64,000 nucleotides of DNA from Fratercula arctica (GCA_947846985.1 CANTUZ010000004.1:11460927-11524926); one strand, 5' to 3'. Positions 1 through 13,592 are shown, counted from the stretch's first letter. Numbers and translations: made by a program. Notes: a model not told the origin generated them from the letters alone.

Positions 1-3000
1 CTTGAACAATGGACAAGGGAAGAAATATTATCTGTTTATTCTGAGTTTAACTGAGGAAAATATGGAGAAAACAGAGATGATGGAAAGGAAGAGTTTGCAA
101 ACACAAAGTATGAATAAAAGACTCTTCTAGCAGCAGAAGGGTAGAAAGCCAGACTAGGAAGTAGGGAAGGTCTGGGTACTTCTTTTGCATTAGGAAAAAA
201 GGAGTTTTTAATGAGTTCTGTTTGACAAGCTTTACTGATCCAAGCTAGGACAATTTTAGAGGTTATCACCTCCAGCTGTCCATCACATCCATTGAGTGGT
301 GCTTACAAGTCCCAAAACTGGCTGAAGAGCAGTGGGTCTGGTCCTAAGGTGCTGCAATTCAAAATCTAGCATATTAATGCGAACCATCATTGATTTTAGT
401 CTGTGTTAATATATTGATCTATGAACTACCGTGGCTAAGAGCTCAGATTCATGATCACGGTGGGATTTAGCAGCGTTTAGGGGCAGAAGCCAATTCAGCC
501 ATCTAAGCTGAGCGCAAGGAGAGGCCATGAGATTAGAGCATGCCACTAAGAGGTAAAATTGGTTTATCTGACCAGCCAGAATCATGGCAGGGATAGTCCC
601 TGGGTGCTTATAGAAGTGCTTTGCTTGTACTCCTGGGAGGTTTTGTGATGACAGGTCATATAACAAATTCGGGGTGTCTGGGGGGAGAGTGACTTAGCTC
701 TGCACAACGCACCCGTTTAAGGCCAGCATGGTATCAGCTTTCGATAGCTCACTCTCTGTATTAGCCCTGTATATGTGAATTCATTGAAAACCTCCTTTTC
801 CATTTCCGTTCTATCCTATTATCTTGACATCTTCTGGATAGGTTGGTGGCAGCTTGGTGAGTGTTGCAGTGGCTGGTTCACATGTTTTGCTGGGTGCCAA
901 TAAAGTCAAAAACTATGTTTGATTAATTAAACGACATTCCTTGCATTGCCAGTTGATGAGCTGCTGGTTCCAGGCTGCGGCTGGCACAGCATTCTTGGGG
1001 ATAAGTTCCACTATGTAAGGCAGAGTAAGGTCTCAAAATCATAATTTAGCCACTTCATTCCAGATTAAGGTGTCTGCAACATATTTCATACACTATATGC
1101 AGCTAGCACTTCTGTACTTGCAGGCTTTTGGGGGTTGTATGTGTTTGTGGGCTTTAGTAAAACCCAATATTATGAAAGGTAATATATTTCATCTCCACAT
1201 TCACAAAGCCAAGAAAAGTTTACATTCCAACAGTAATGATACTTTACTGCCCCCTCCATATAATGAATTTAAATGGATGGCATATGTCCTTTTGTAATTT
1301 TAAGTAAAAAAGACACCAGATTCAAATTGCTGAAATCTTAGCAAAACAGTTCACATTTTACATTTTTTTACTTTGGTTTTTTTTTGAAGAATGAAGTTAG
1401 ATAACTGTGAATTGAAAATAGTAAATGTTTACCTTACTGTAATACTGACATTGGAAGGTTTATGGGTTTTTTTGTTATTTTGATACAAGGTTGCATTACA
1501 CATGACCTGAAAGTGGGAGGAGGAATATTGCTTTTTAAATTTTCTTACGTTTAAAGATGGCCTAAAAATACTGTTAGTGTATCACTATCTGTTTACAATA
1601 CAAAGCTAAATACATTTGTCTCGCCTACCTGAAGTATTCCGGAGAATATGAGAGGGTTTATTGCTGATAGCTTCAGAAGTATTTGGGAAGTGGACATGAG
1701 GGCAGACAAACACTCAGGTTGAAGTAAATTAAGTATTTCGGTAAGAACGCTCTCATTACCCTCTACAGGCCATGAGGCTCCTTTGTGAGGCTTTTACTCC
1801 CATTGTGCGTAGTCATCATCATGAAACTACTGTAATTTTCAAAGGGAAATTGTGGGAACATCAGTTATAGTCTAACAATTAACTTTGGTACATAGAAGGG
1901 TGTGGAAGTACTTGGAATTATAATTGCAGTTTACATGATGTAACACTCTATTCGTTGAAGACCATAACATTTTATTTTTTATCCAAAAGTCAAAGAGAAT
2001 TGTTCTCGTTCTTCGTTTGGGTTTTTTTCATTCCTCAGAAAACTCTTAACTTTGTAGAGAAAATATTCCTTGAAATGACTTGTCTTTCATTTTCTGATCA
2101 GCTTCTGGTATATCGTTATTCTTTAAGGGTTTTGTTCATCTCAGTAACCAAGCTGCAGTGACAAAGGACAAGCTGTTTCACACCTTTGCTCTTACTATTG
2201 ATTTTTCCAAAGACACTTTCCTGTTGCTATCTATCACAGCAGCGATGCCTTTGCACTAATATATATTAAAAAAAAAAATCTATTTAGAACATAATGTGGA
2301 AAAAATCCTGAAGGAACACTGGACTAATAGGATCATATTTGGTGAAAAAGGCACTCTCAGGTCACTGAGATTTCTTCTTGAGGATGTTCCTTGCACGCAC
2401 GGAAACATTTACAGGTTTTGCACTGCACGGCATGTGACTTTTAATCAGAATTATCACTACAGCTGCAATTAAATTGGAGCTATATGAACACATGCTTATT
2501 TCAGAATTCATATAGTGAAGATCTCTTGTCTTTCTTGATTATGAAAGATGATCGTGAAAAGCCCTGCAAGGCTTAGAACTCAGAGGCAAATAATAAAAAG
2601 AAACTTCTAAATATTAGCTTTTAATTTTTGATGGTGTGATGTTAGTGAAGAGTGGGCTTTTTAAAGGGATTGGTTTTTCCTAATGAGAAGTTTCTCCTGC
2701 AGATTTTGAAACAAATAGTCTGCACTTTCTTCTTTTTCTTTTCTAATATAAGAAAGAACATATTAATAATATCACAAATAGGGCATCATTATTTGTGGCA
2801 TAATAATTTACATTTACTTTTTCCAAATCAGGCATAAAGCCAAGAAAATCCAGGTTCTGACAATGTGGTGTAAATATGCATTTATCTTTGTGAATATGAG
2901 ATAAAATAACTTCAATTACCTCAAAGAAAGAGCATGTATATGTAGGCTTTTAACAGAATGGCCAAAATACAGTAAATCTATCTTTCAATAATTCATTTGT

Positions 3001-3640
3001 GTAATTACACCCTTAGGCTTCTTAAATTATGGCAGAGCCTCATTCAGGAGCTGTTATTAGCTTAGAATCAAGAGGCATGCGTTTTTTTATTCCCCTGAGA
3101 AGTTCCTGTCCAGAGAACAGGGTAAAGAAATTTCTTGGGGAAGTTTGAAGAGAAAAAGGGAATTCACTAAATCTGGGAAATATGAGGTATGCTGCATATT
3201 TGCTTTTATTAGGATTCTTGGGGTTCTGGAGGTAAAGGTGATTCTAATGTATCAAGAAACATACGTCTTCCATCTTCTCATGTAAAATTTGCCGTTGTTC
3301 CTGCTTTTTAAACTCAACTGAAGGATTTGTATAGAAAATGAAAATTTGTGTGCCATTTTTGCATGTGAAAATATGTTTGTCTTCTGGGATACAGAAACAG
3401 AACACAGGGATTTTGAGGGAAAGTAGAGATTTCAACCGATCTGCTGTGGAATGTGCTGAAGCATAGCTACAATGTTTTCTGTTGTCAGCAGCGGGTGTAA
3501 AATAATTCAGTATAGAAGCTGTATGTTTAGCTCCTCAAATGCAGTGCAAATGGGTTTTTTTATCTTTTATTCATTGTTTTGCTTTCTAATTTTTGTGGTG
3601 ATCACTTAGTAGAACAGTTTGATCTATGTAAGAACTCAGA
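1..3640. other. AT-rich non-coding stretch, no gene seen
   Basis: This stretch has stop codons in all frames at close to random spacing. The longest open frame is 86 codons (406-666, minus) and resembles no protein I know. There is no CR1 tail, no A/B-box promoter and no CpG cluster. The only local structure is short A or T runs, for example near 1380 and 2270. It is read as intergenic or intronic sequence. Confidence 0.75.
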
Positions 3641-3701
3641 AGAGCTAAGAAAGATTTAAAAGTTAGTGAAAGAGCTAAGAAAGATTTTAAAAGTTCGCGA
3701 A
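3641..3701. repeat. Tandem duplication, two ~30-bp units
   Basis: Two adjacent copies of about 30 and 31 bp both begin AGAGCTAAGAAAGATTT, run into AAAAGTT, and differ at only a few positions near the end (AGTGAA versus CGCGAA). It is a simple local duplication with no coding sense. The second copy has gained a CGCG. This is seen directly in the sequence. Confidence 0.85.
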
Positions 3702-4852
3702 ATAATCCATTTCAACAGGTCAGCGGGTACTCGGTTTTCAGATTTCCTTAGGTAAACCCTTCTAATTCAGTTTTTGAATGTTTATCTGTACCAAAACTTG
3801 AGCATTTTGTTTGTTTGCATATAGCTAATATGAACACGGTAGAATACATTACTCTGACTTCAATGTATGCAACTTGTACGGTATTGAATGAAACGTGAGC
3901 CAGTTTGCCCTGCAGCTAAATTTGGCTGGATGTCACCAGCTAGCCACTGCTGGTCTGTGAAAGAATTGAACTTTTACGCATATATTCATATTCTTCTTTC
4001 ACAATCACACTTTTCTACCCCAACTACAAAGGAAAAAGGCTATTTTGCTATTCTGTTTCCTTTCTAATTCATCCAGCAGAACAGTTTACTTTATTAATTA
4101 TTCATTACAGGGAAATCAACCATGATTTTGAAGCTTAAAAAGAAAGAGTAGGAAAAATGTAATGTTAACTAACTTGTGAGCAGAAGGTTCAGGGCCTATC
4201 AAATCAAACTTTATACAGTAAATTAACTCTCAAAACGTAAAAGTTCTTCAGATGGAAAGGGCAATGATGAATTGTTTTAAGCGAGAACATAAGACCAGGG
4301 TCTTCTAATAAAAAGTCCTGACCCATGAATGTTCAACAATCTGCTAATCTCAATTGAGCAGAAAGACTGCCAAATTTAAAATGCACTGGCCAGATGATTG
4401 AGTCTTATTTCCAGCATATACACATGGTGGAAATAACTCTATTAGCATTCATATGCATCAAAACTTTTATGTTTTACAAGGCTCTTCTTCAAGGATCTGG
4501 AGCAAAACTGTTACCATGAGATGCTGTTAAGAAGCACATTAAAAATTGCAAAAGCACAATTGCAAAATGACTTCAAAAAGTATTGAGGTTCAGTAAGGAG
4601 GAAAGGAGATACTTAATTATGGTACAGAAAATGCATATTACAACATTTTGGCTGGAAAAATGACTTATAATTGACTTGTTTTGCTAAAATGCAATAACAC
4701 TTTTGCAAATAAATGGAATAGATTGCAGCATTTTTAAAAGGAAGGAACTTATTGAAAAGTAATACAAAATTCAGCTGGCAGTTGATAATATAAAGATGTT
4801 TTTTACATGTGAAAGTTAAATTTATATTTCTAGTTGCTTTGAGTGAAGTCTG

Positions 4853-4885
4853 ATGAAATGAAATGAAATGAAATGGAATGGAATG
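4853..4885. repeat. (ATGAA)n pentanucleotide microsatellite
   Basis: About six to seven copies of ATGAA, the last ones altered to ATGGA. It is a simple-sequence repeat, likely length-variable between individuals, with no functional signal around it. Confidence 0.85.
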
Positions 4886-7228
4886 AGCCCAGACTCAGTG
4901 GGTTTTTTCATAGCCTGAAGGTATTCTTAGCATTTATGTTGACATTTGGAATAGGTTTAGACTTTAGCAAGCCGTGTAACAATAACCTGTAAAGATGCTG
5001 TACAAGCAGATTTTCAGTTAACCATTAAGTTATGCAGGTGTTTATGAAGAGCTTTTTTCCAAAATCAAAGTCTGATGAACCTTTAGCGGTGTTATCTTTT
5101 TTTGTTTTTAAACAAATAGTAGCTATCGGTTTTCCTTTATCTATGTGGGCAAAATGGAGAATATTGCAGGAGATGGTATGATCGAGGCCATCAGCATACA
5201 GAAACAGGCTTCTACACGTCCTGTTCTGCCTCCTCAAAAATAACATTAAAGTTGATTTTCTTTCTGCTTCCTTTCTTAATAACTAAAAGTAACAGAACCA
5301 ATAAAGTATTGCATAGAAACTACCTGTTGCTGAACTAGAACAGTGCAAATTGTCCATGGAGGAAGACAGATGTGGTGATATCTAGATTATTGCATGTGAA
5401 ATAGTGTCAAGAAGAGAAAATTTGAAACAACATGCAGAGCAGAGTATTTGGAACTGGACTTCATGGGGAAATCCACTAAAGAATTCCTTGTTAGATGCGG
5501 AAACCAAAATAGAAAATAAATGCTGAGTGCTGCTTAAACATCTATAACAGATCAGCAGCGTAACAGCATGTAATATAATCATTTTCCTTTGTGATCTAGA
5601 AAATCTTTGAGTATTTTAATTTTAAATATGAGAGTATGCACATTATCTAAATGAAAACCTCCTTAGAGTAGAAACAAAAATGTTGCTCTAAAATCCTGAA
5701 AATTATGGAAGTAGCAGACCATAAATTCAGGTATTTTCTGTTAACCTTGTGGCTTTTGTCATGGTATCTCCTAACAGTCACATGATGGGGTGGAGAAAAC
5801 TTCATCTTCTTACTTTCAATGGAAGTGATGTCTATTAGTCCACGGCAGCAGGTGGCATGTTCTCATGGTCCAAAGAAGAGCGGGGCTACGTCCACCATTC
5901 AGCTCCTTCTTACTGGGGAAAAACAACAAAATAAGTAGTGCATAGCATACTTAGCATAAAGTGTTACCTTGCTCAGATCATTTTTTTTTTGGCTAGTTGT
6001 GGCTAATTTAATCTTGCTTTGTTTTTATGCTTTTTATTCCCCCTCCTCCATTGCTTTGCACTGATCTTTTGGCTCCTAGCCCATAACTTTTCATTTCCCT
6101 CAATGAACTTTTTGCAGAAGTCTGTGCATTTTCAACTAGATAAGAAAACCCGGTGATGCTGAACTAAAACTGTGTCTTCTGCAATGTTCTTAGGTGCCTA
6201 ATGTGTAAGAACTTCTGCCTTGAGCAGAAAACTAGATGTCCTTAATGTAACAGGAGAATTAAAAAAGTAGGGTGGGTAAGCACTACTAAAAGCAGTAGTG
6301 GGAAGGATTTGTTAGCACGATACCAGGCAAGTGAACAGTCAGATGAGGGAGGGGGGTATCAGCATGGGGGTTACCAATGAGCTCACCAGCCTCTCCTGAG
6401 CCACGTTGATTCTTGGCTGTTTCAAATCCCTTGAAGAACCCCTTTACAAGTTTTTGAACATTTTATGCTGTTTAAATCCTGAGGATGGAAAGAGATTTTT
6501 TAGATCCATGCCTTTAAATTTGGATGCGTGAGCCATAATGTTACCTGGTTAGATTCTGGGACCCCAAAAAATGCATTTCAGCTTTCACGTTGACCCATTA
6601 ACCTACCACTTTGTTTCCTAGGGCCTGAATCTGTTGACCTGCTTGACCAGCAGGACATGCTGCAAGAGAAATTTGATATTTTTTAGATTTTTCAGCTTTG
6701 GAGGATTAGTGGGATTAAGTCCTGGAGTTTGTCTAGGTTTGAGAAGGCTTTTACAAAACCTATTCTTAATCAGCGATGAGCAAATGAATTGTCAGTCAAA
6801 TATTTGTACCGTTCAGCAAATTTAATGTTTTGATTTTATCTAATTCAAACAGCCACTGTATTTGATCATTCTGCAGAAGCTAATATGTTGTGTTTGTATT
6901 GGAAACTGAATTAGGAGGTGGCAATGTCTCTATAAAAGCCTGAATAAACCAACCATGATACCTGAAAGCGCTTTTTACCAGAAGCGTAAAGTTCACATGC
7001 TCAAAACTGACTGAATAATCAAACCACAAAGTATTGTATGAGTGTGTGTATAGAAAAGCCGTGTGCTGCGGTTTTCCCATATGCAAAATGAATAAGCAAA
7101 TGTTTGTGTAGGTCCATGGTTTACTAGTTTGAATACTTACCCTGAAATATAATGTGCACTGGAGAAGTTTACAGGAACAGTGTAGCTCAGTTAAGAGGAA
7201 AATGACTGAACAAAATGGAAGTGGGGTT

Positions 7229-7243
7229 CCCCCCCCCCCCCCC
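7229..7243. repeat. C15 homopolymer
   Basis: An uninterrupted run of 15 C on the plus strand (G15 on the minus). Such runs can form G-quadruplex-like structures on the G strand and are frequent places of sequencing length error. The open frames that cross it should not be trusted. Confidence 0.95.
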
Positions 7244-9405
7244 AAACCAGATATCTCAAGTGTTCTTCCAGAGAAAAATCAACAGGCACCTTGGAAAGAG
7301 TTGTGGGACACAGCTGTAACTTTTTCATTTCCAATTATGCAACTTTTATTTTGGTAGAGCAAGTGTGTTTCACTGATAAGAACAACTTCTAAAATATAAT
7401 TGAATATTTAACTTTTAGTATATGCATAAGTTGGTTTATTATTCCTTCTCAGCCGTAACGTATAACATTTTACATCAGGAATACATTTTTTCAGACCAGG
7501 GCTTTTATAATCAAACCTGTTTCACAGTTTAATCTTATCATTATATTACAGTCCAGTACTCTCAACATTTTTATTGTTAATCGGAAGTTGGCAAGATTCA
7601 GTATCATGTAGCTCTTCCCTGCTTCAAAAATACAATATCCTGAATCAAAAAATGAAAAAAAAAAAAAAATTCTCTAAGATTAACAATAATTCTAATGAAA
7701 AATGAGTCCAGGTGAAAAATGGCACTCTGGTAATCTGACTCAAAGTTATGAAATTCAATGATTTTTGGGAAATGTTATTTTATTGGACAACTAAGTATTA
7801 GATTGGTCTGAAATCATAACAATTTCTCTTTCATATATGCTTTTTGCGGCATTCGATTTTATGACTCACTATTAAAAGTGGTAATATTGCAAACCAACCA
7901 AACACACACGTTGGCAAAAAACTTTCCTACTATGCGAATTTTCTTTTGACATTATTTTTGCTTACCTTCTCTGTTACTGTTTGTACAACAGGTTTTTTAC
8001 AACATTTTACTGGTTTGAAAGTTTACAGACAAATTTGCAGACAGGAATTTGTAATGGGCTTCTCGGCTGACTTCGTTAAATAAGTTCTTTCCCGTACATG
8101 ACTTATTTAGTTCTGATGGCTAACAACTTTTTAAATATATTCGATCCTCCTTAATACAGATAAGCAGTTTTGTTAATACTTGGAAATACTTATGGATAAG
8201 AATTAATAGCTTTTTTCTTAGTCTGTCCCAAATTGCTTTAAAAAGGTCAAAATAAAATCAATGGGGATGACAGTATCTTTTTGGCCCTAAATGATTATGA
8301 CATTTGAGGTGACAGATAGATGATGCAATGCTGATATCAGCTGTAAGTACAGATGTTTCTAACACATTTCTGAACTTTCTGGGTGCTAGGTTAAAACTGT
8401 CAGATCACAATAAAAGCTGTTCTGCAACTGAAATGGTGGCACTGCTTCAGACACATAAAGAATCAGTAGTATTGCAATAAATAAAAATCAGATCATTGCT
8501 GTAACCATTCTGAGACTTCTAACACTATAGATCTCTCTCCCGTGGGTAGCACCTCCTCAACTGATTACACGTGCTGTTTAAAAACAGTACCAAAAACATA
8601 TAAATCTCCTGTTATTGTCTACCTACAGGCTGTAAAAAGAAGTCTCTGATGTAGCCTTGATAGTTTGAGACTGGATAACATTCTTCTTTTAAATCCACAC
8701 TGTCAGCTATAGGAAAGGTTAGTGGGTCATAAAGATACTTTATTAATTAACTGTTAGAGAAGTTATTCCATGCTTTGTTTTTAAGTGCAAATGCAGATAT
8801 ATTTATTGTTATAAGCCGTAGCTGTTACAGATTGTACACTTGATACCTAGGACAAGCGCCATAATCAGTAGAAGCCTTCTGGTGCATTAAATCATGAACA
8901 TTTTGGCATAGCCTAAAATGTCATTTCTCATTTATCTATGACATTATAAAGGTACAGGTAGTCTAAACGGTTCATTGTAAGCGTCTGTTTTCTTCCTTGG
9001 AAAAGCAGTATGTCACTTCAGTATTACTTCTTGATAGGTTTCTGTACCATAAGTTTCAGTGTAGGATTTTAAAAGCTTCAAAGTGACAGAGAAAACAGTT
9101 ATTTTTTGGTTGACTAAAAGGATGATTTTGGCAAAAAGGGTGACTTTTGACAACTGTAAGTTTGCCCAAACTAAATTCTGTAAAAGTTTTATAGACTGTT
9201 AAAGAAACATTTGCTGCTGCAAGAAGCCTCACGTCTGGAATATAATTGGTAGTCATAATCTGACTACCCGTTGCATCTTTCGGTATGAGAATATACATTT
9301 GCATTTTTTTCAAGTGTAAAATTGAAAGCTGTAAGTTAAAAGAGAATTTAATATGTCATGCTACAGCTGTGCCATCTAATGGTCTTTTTTGTTTCATTTG
9401 CCCAG

Positions 9406-9482
9406 AGATGCAATGTTTGTGAAACACCCTGCCTTGTCACATGTCAAAGTTCTGTTCAGAAAGCGACAAAGCAAAGTTGGGG
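9406..9482 (+). other. Candidate cryptic exon, 77 nt, unrecognised
   Basis: A pyrimidine-rich tract ending TTTGCCCAG precedes the segment, and GGGG|GTAAGC, a good donor, follows it. Two of three frames are open across all 77 nt. One reads DAMFVKHPALSHVKVLFRKR and on to QSKVG; the other is cysteine-rich (RCNVCETPCLVTC). I recognise neither. No partner exon is visible within several kb. It could be a real exon of a gene with long introns, a lncRNA exon, or a chance pair of splice motifs, and chance is the most likely explanation. Confidence 0.2.
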
Positions 9483-9867
9483 GTAAGCACACACACACAT
9501 ATACATATTAATACTTGAGAAAAACAACATTTACCAATGACGAACAGAGATTTTTTTCATTTTTAGTGATGGTTTGAAGAGGTGCTGTCTTGATATCAGT
9601 GACTCTGTCTGTAGGACTCTTCAAACTAGAGATCTGCCGCAGCCCTGCTGTCTTAAAGCTAGAACTGTTTGTTTCTACCCAGTCTTCTCAAATTACAGTT
9701 GCTCTGATGATGCTTTGGCTTTTTATATACATTAACATACTTGGGATATTTCTTAGTTACCAGAGATTAATTATCAAAAATATCAGACAGAGATTATATT
9801 GGCCTAGAGGAAGCTGACTTCAGGCTTTGAAACCTGAATTTACCTGAAGCTTTGATTTCCTCTTCAG

Positions 9868-10620
9868 GATCATAGAATGGTTTTAGATAGAAGAGACATT
9901 TAAGATCATCAAGTACAACCATTAACCTAACACTGACAAGTTCACCACTAAACCATGTCCCTAAATGACACATCTACACGTCTTTTAAATACCTCCAGGG
10001 ATGGTGACTCAACCGCTTCCCCGGGCAGCTTGTTCCAATGTTTGATAACCCTTTTGGTGAAGATGTTTTTCCTAATATCCAATCTAAATCTCCCCTAGAG
10101 CAACTTGGGGCTGTTTCCTCTTGTCCTATCGCCTGTTACTTGGGAGAAGAAACCAATCCCCACCTCGCTACACCCTCCTTTCAGGTAGTTGCAGAGAGCG
10201 ATAAGGTCTCCCCTCAGCCCCCTTTACTCCAGGCTGAACAACCCCACTTCCCTCAGCCGCTCTTGTGCTCTAGAGCCTTCACCAGCTTTGTTGCCCTTCT
10301 CTGGACATGCTGCAGCACCTCAATGTCTTTCTTGTATCGAAGGACCCAAAACTGGACACAGTATTCAAGGTGAGGCCTCACCAGTGTCGCGTACAGGGGG
10401 ACGATCACTTCCGTAGTCCTGCTGGCCACACTGTTCCTGTTACAGGCCAGGATGCTGTTGGCCTTCTTGGCCACCCGGGCACACCGCTGGGTCATACTCA
10501 GTCAGCAGTCGACCAACACCCCCAGGTCCTTTTCTGCCAGACAGCTCTCCAGCCACTCTTCCCCAAGCTTGTAACACTGCGTGGGGTTGTTGCAACCCAA
10601 GTGCAGGATCCAGAATGGGG
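9868..10620 (-). mobile_element. 5'-truncated CR1 LINE, antisense to the plus strand
   Basis: Read on the minus strand this is the 3' part of a chicken-repeat-1 (CR1) non-LTR retrotransposon. The 3' terminus lies at the left (GATCATAGAATGG, the remains of the ATTCTATG-type end). The reverse-transcriptase ORF C-terminus lies to the right, where homology stops near CAGGATCCAGAA. Typical landmarks on the plus strand are TCCAATCTAAATCTCCCCT, AGGCTGAACAACCCCA, GAGGCCTCACCAGTGTCG and CGACCAACACCCCCAGGTCC. CR1 moves by target-primed reverse transcription and its copies are usually cut short at the 5' end, as here (about 0.75 kb of about 4.5 kb). Mismatches in the 3' end and coding part suggest an old, inactive copy. 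Confidence 0.95.
10253..10495 (-). pseudogene. Remnant of CR1 ORF2 reverse-transcriptase C-terminus
   Basis: The minus frame contains the hallmark CR1 string [12 protein letters not shown], followed by [25 protein letters not shown]. It belongs to the C-terminal region after the RT domain of the CR1 pol protein. The frame starts inside the ORF because the element is 5'-truncated, and it stops soon after the LEHKS motif instead of running on to the normal C-terminus. It has no catalytic core and cannot make an active enzyme. Confidence 0.85.
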
Positions 10621-13509
10621 AACACCCTGGACACCCTTATTTATGGTGACCAGGATGAAACAGATGCAGGGCTTTTTCTCTTCTCATGACTGGATGGACT
10701 GTTTCTGTATCTATATATATATAAAACTGTAATTAATGTACGTGACATATGCATATAAAATTGTCAAATACAGTTGTAATTTTGTATTCAGTAAAAATAT
10801 TTTAATCAAAATCTGTATTTAGATATGGTAAGAATTTACAGATATTATGACCATACCATTTTAAGTGAATTGGTAAAATAAGATGTATTTATACTACAAT
10901 TTAAATAGTAGTCTGATGTGTTGAATGGAATATTTTTACTTACTACGGACAAGTGATGCTACTGAGCGATCTCATCACTTACAAATATCAATAAGATGAA
11001 ATTTCTTTCATTTAACAAATCAGAATTCAAATTACTTCTATTGTGCTGAATAAACATGGAGCTGGCTGATACTTTATGAGTGATGAGTATGTTCTAGTGG
11101 ACCTCATTATTCACAAAATATCGATAAACCAAACATTTATTCAGTTCAGCAAACCAGGAGGAAGACTGAACTATGAATTTAAATGATATGAAAATAAAAG
11201 GATATAAAATAATGTGTAAGAAACTGCACATAATCGAGAAGAATAATCTCAGCTTTATTCCTTTAAACATGAGATTACTTAATGTTATATTGAATGCCCA
11301 TTGATTTAAATATTACACAAGTATATGAAGTTAGCCATGCTCCAGGTTCAGCAGGGGCTCTTAACTCCTATTTACATTCCTAACCTCCTGCTGAAACCAT
11401 GCGATTAGATATTTGAAGTATCAGACTACTTCACATGGTTTCCTATACACATCATTTATTTACCCTTTTGATTTCAGACATAAAATTGTCTTATTACCAA
11501 CTCCAGGTTTTCAGAAACGCACAAGTCCCCTGCCGAAAGTTATAAAATACCAGTTCTGTGTATTTTTATCGTTCCTTTTTGTTGCAATAGCACATACTTA
11601 TATACAGCAAGAAGGCCCTTAAGAAAACAGATTTGTCTCAAAGGAACTGAAATAATGCTATATCTCTTGTCTGACCAACCACTACGCAGTTCAAAATGTA
11701 TTACATACTAACCTGCATACAGAAATGCTGGAAAAGATTAGCTTATTAAAAAAAGTTCTGATGGAAAGATGATTACCCTCAAATAGCTAATTTCCTTCTT
11801 GTTATTACAATACATTTTGGTAAAGAGCTCAGGATGTCCACATATACTTTTAAAAATCTTTGCTTATCAACAACTTCTTCCACCCTCTTGATTTATATTT
11901 TCAATACTGTAATAGGGAAGAAGAGCTGCAAGGCTTAAGGGCTGAGTCTGAGTGCTGAGTGTGGTGGAACTTTTGATCTTCCCTTGGCTCAGTGCTCCTG
12001 ACCTATTTGCATTTCAATGGCAGGTAATAACACTTTTATTTCCCACAGTTGCTGGTTATGCCCACTTCGCCCTCTCTGTCCGAGTCCTACCTGCTTTAGT
12101 AATAACATTAATAAAGCTCTCCGTCTTTGATGCTGTTGTATGGCTAAAAACACAATCTTCAAATGCATTTCAGTCTGATGAGAAGTGGCTTGCTGGCTGG
12201 TTTCAAAAAAGAAAAGGGCTGTTAACTAGCAATAAGGAGAGAAATAAAAAACTGTTTGGACAAATGTTTCTTTTGCAACCCACAGACTAAAGTTTCCTCA
12301 ATTACATTTTGCTCTTGTCTTTTACCAATATTGCAAAACACTGTATCACTTATGTTCTAGATAAAATATTGATGTTTCTACCTACATATAACAAGTTTGG
12401 GTTGTTTTTTTTTTGATTTTGCAGTTTTAGTTTGACCTAGTCTAACTATAGCTTAGGAGAAGAAGATGTGAGATCTCTAATATCCTTAAGACTATTTTTT
12501 TCTAATTTTCCTTATACTTACGCTGGGGTTGAATCTCTTCTGTGTACTTAAGCTGTGGCTTCATCTGTTCACACATAATTCACTCTTGCGGCTCTGGTCA
12601 CATATTTCCATAAAGCTATCCTTTAATATATTAAGGATATGAATCATCATGTTTAAGCAAATCCAAAAGAAGGAGAAATCATTTAATAATAAAACAACAA
12701 TAACATCAACTAACATAAAATGACTTTGTAATGCTTCAGCAGCCCCATCTCTCCACTATCAATATAACAAGATAAAGGGAAATTGGAGTCGTGAATTATT
12801 CCATTTTTCAAATACGTCCTATGAAAAACTAACCCTGGAACCTGATTATAAGTTAAAAAGAAAATAAATTAGATTGTAACACATTAATGTGTATCACATT
12901 TTGCAGTCAGGTCAAGAGCAAGAAAGAGCAAACTGATTTTTATTTTTTTTTCTATATATCAAACATTCCTCATAGATTTTTCTGTATGTGCTTACCTGAT
13001 AAATCCTTTCATCCACAGTTCTGCGGATGCAAGAATAACTACAGATCTGGAAGATATGGACAATATGGAAAAAATAAATACATTTTGGTTTTAGCTTACA
13101 TTTAGATGAATGGGCACGCAGGAAGGAAAAGGTTTGCAACCTAAGTTTAAGTTAGAAAAACAAAGGCATACATGAAATGCAGTTCATAAGAGACACCAGG
13201 ATTAACAGCAAGCATCGTATATTATTACTAGAAGAAAGTGAAAGAAAATGTTCGTCCAGTACTTGAGAAAATTATCAGCAAGCAGTGCCAATGAAAGCTG
13301 ATTATTTAATTTTCAGTTCCCACTAAAAAAAATATCTCATTAGCACAGTTGCTATTGCTTAGCAGAAGAAAGATCTCAGGCCTGTAAATACAAAGAAACA
13401 AGTTGCAGAAAACTCAAGTGGGTGCTGTCGAACTCCCGGAGCCCCATCAGTTTCATCCTAGGGTGCTGGGAAGTTCTCAGGACCTGAGTGGGCACAGCCC
13501 TGTGTTGTC
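10621..13509. other. AT-rich non-coding stretch, no gene seen
   Basis: Very AT-rich at 10.7-11.4 kb, then ordinary sequence. The longest open frame is 112 codons (11952-12290, plus) and is not recognised. A 31-nt segment at 11989-12019 has a strong acceptor (CCCTTGGCTCAG) and a CAG|GTAATA donor, but is too short to interpret. Nothing else stands out. Confidence 0.7.
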
Positions 13510-13592
13510 CTGTCTTGACGTGGTGCTTTGAGCAGCAGGTGGGACTGGAGACCTCCCAAGGTCCCTCCCAGCCCAGGGTATCCTAGATCCTG
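13510..13592 (+). mobile_element. Degenerate CR1 3' tail, sense orientation
   Basis: The string GCTTTGAGCAGCAGGTGGGACTGGAGACCTCCCAAGG, continuing into GTCCCTCCCAGCCCAGGGTATCCTAGATC, matches the order of the CR1 3' end: TTTGAGCAGG, then GGACTAGATGACCTCC, then AGGTCCCTTCCA, then TTCTATGATTC. The final octamer repeat has decayed. It is probably an old, short copy; the left edge is uncertain and may reach 13440. Confidence 0.6.

Larger units (their letters stand above)
3702..9867. other. AT-rich non-coding stretch with small simple repeats
   Basis: No recognisable gene. Open frames are short, up to 121 codons (6880-7245, minus), and that one runs through a C15 homopolymer, which argues against coding. 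The interval contains a pentanucleotide repeat, a C15 run, an A15 run near 7655-7669, a short (AC)n at about 9488-9499 and one splice-bounded open segment, the main ones listed separately. Confidence 0.7.

Noticed and set aside
6880..7357. Overlapping frames of 121 (minus) and 67 (plus) codons
   Set aside because: Both cross the C15 homopolymer (read as Gly or Pro runs) and are mutually antisense chance frames.
12522..12564. Minus-strand ATG frame MKPQLKYTEEIQPQ ending at CAGC|GTAAGTAT
   Set aside because: The donor is good but there is no convincing acceptor or promoter, and the segment is only 43 nt. Such cases are expected by chance.
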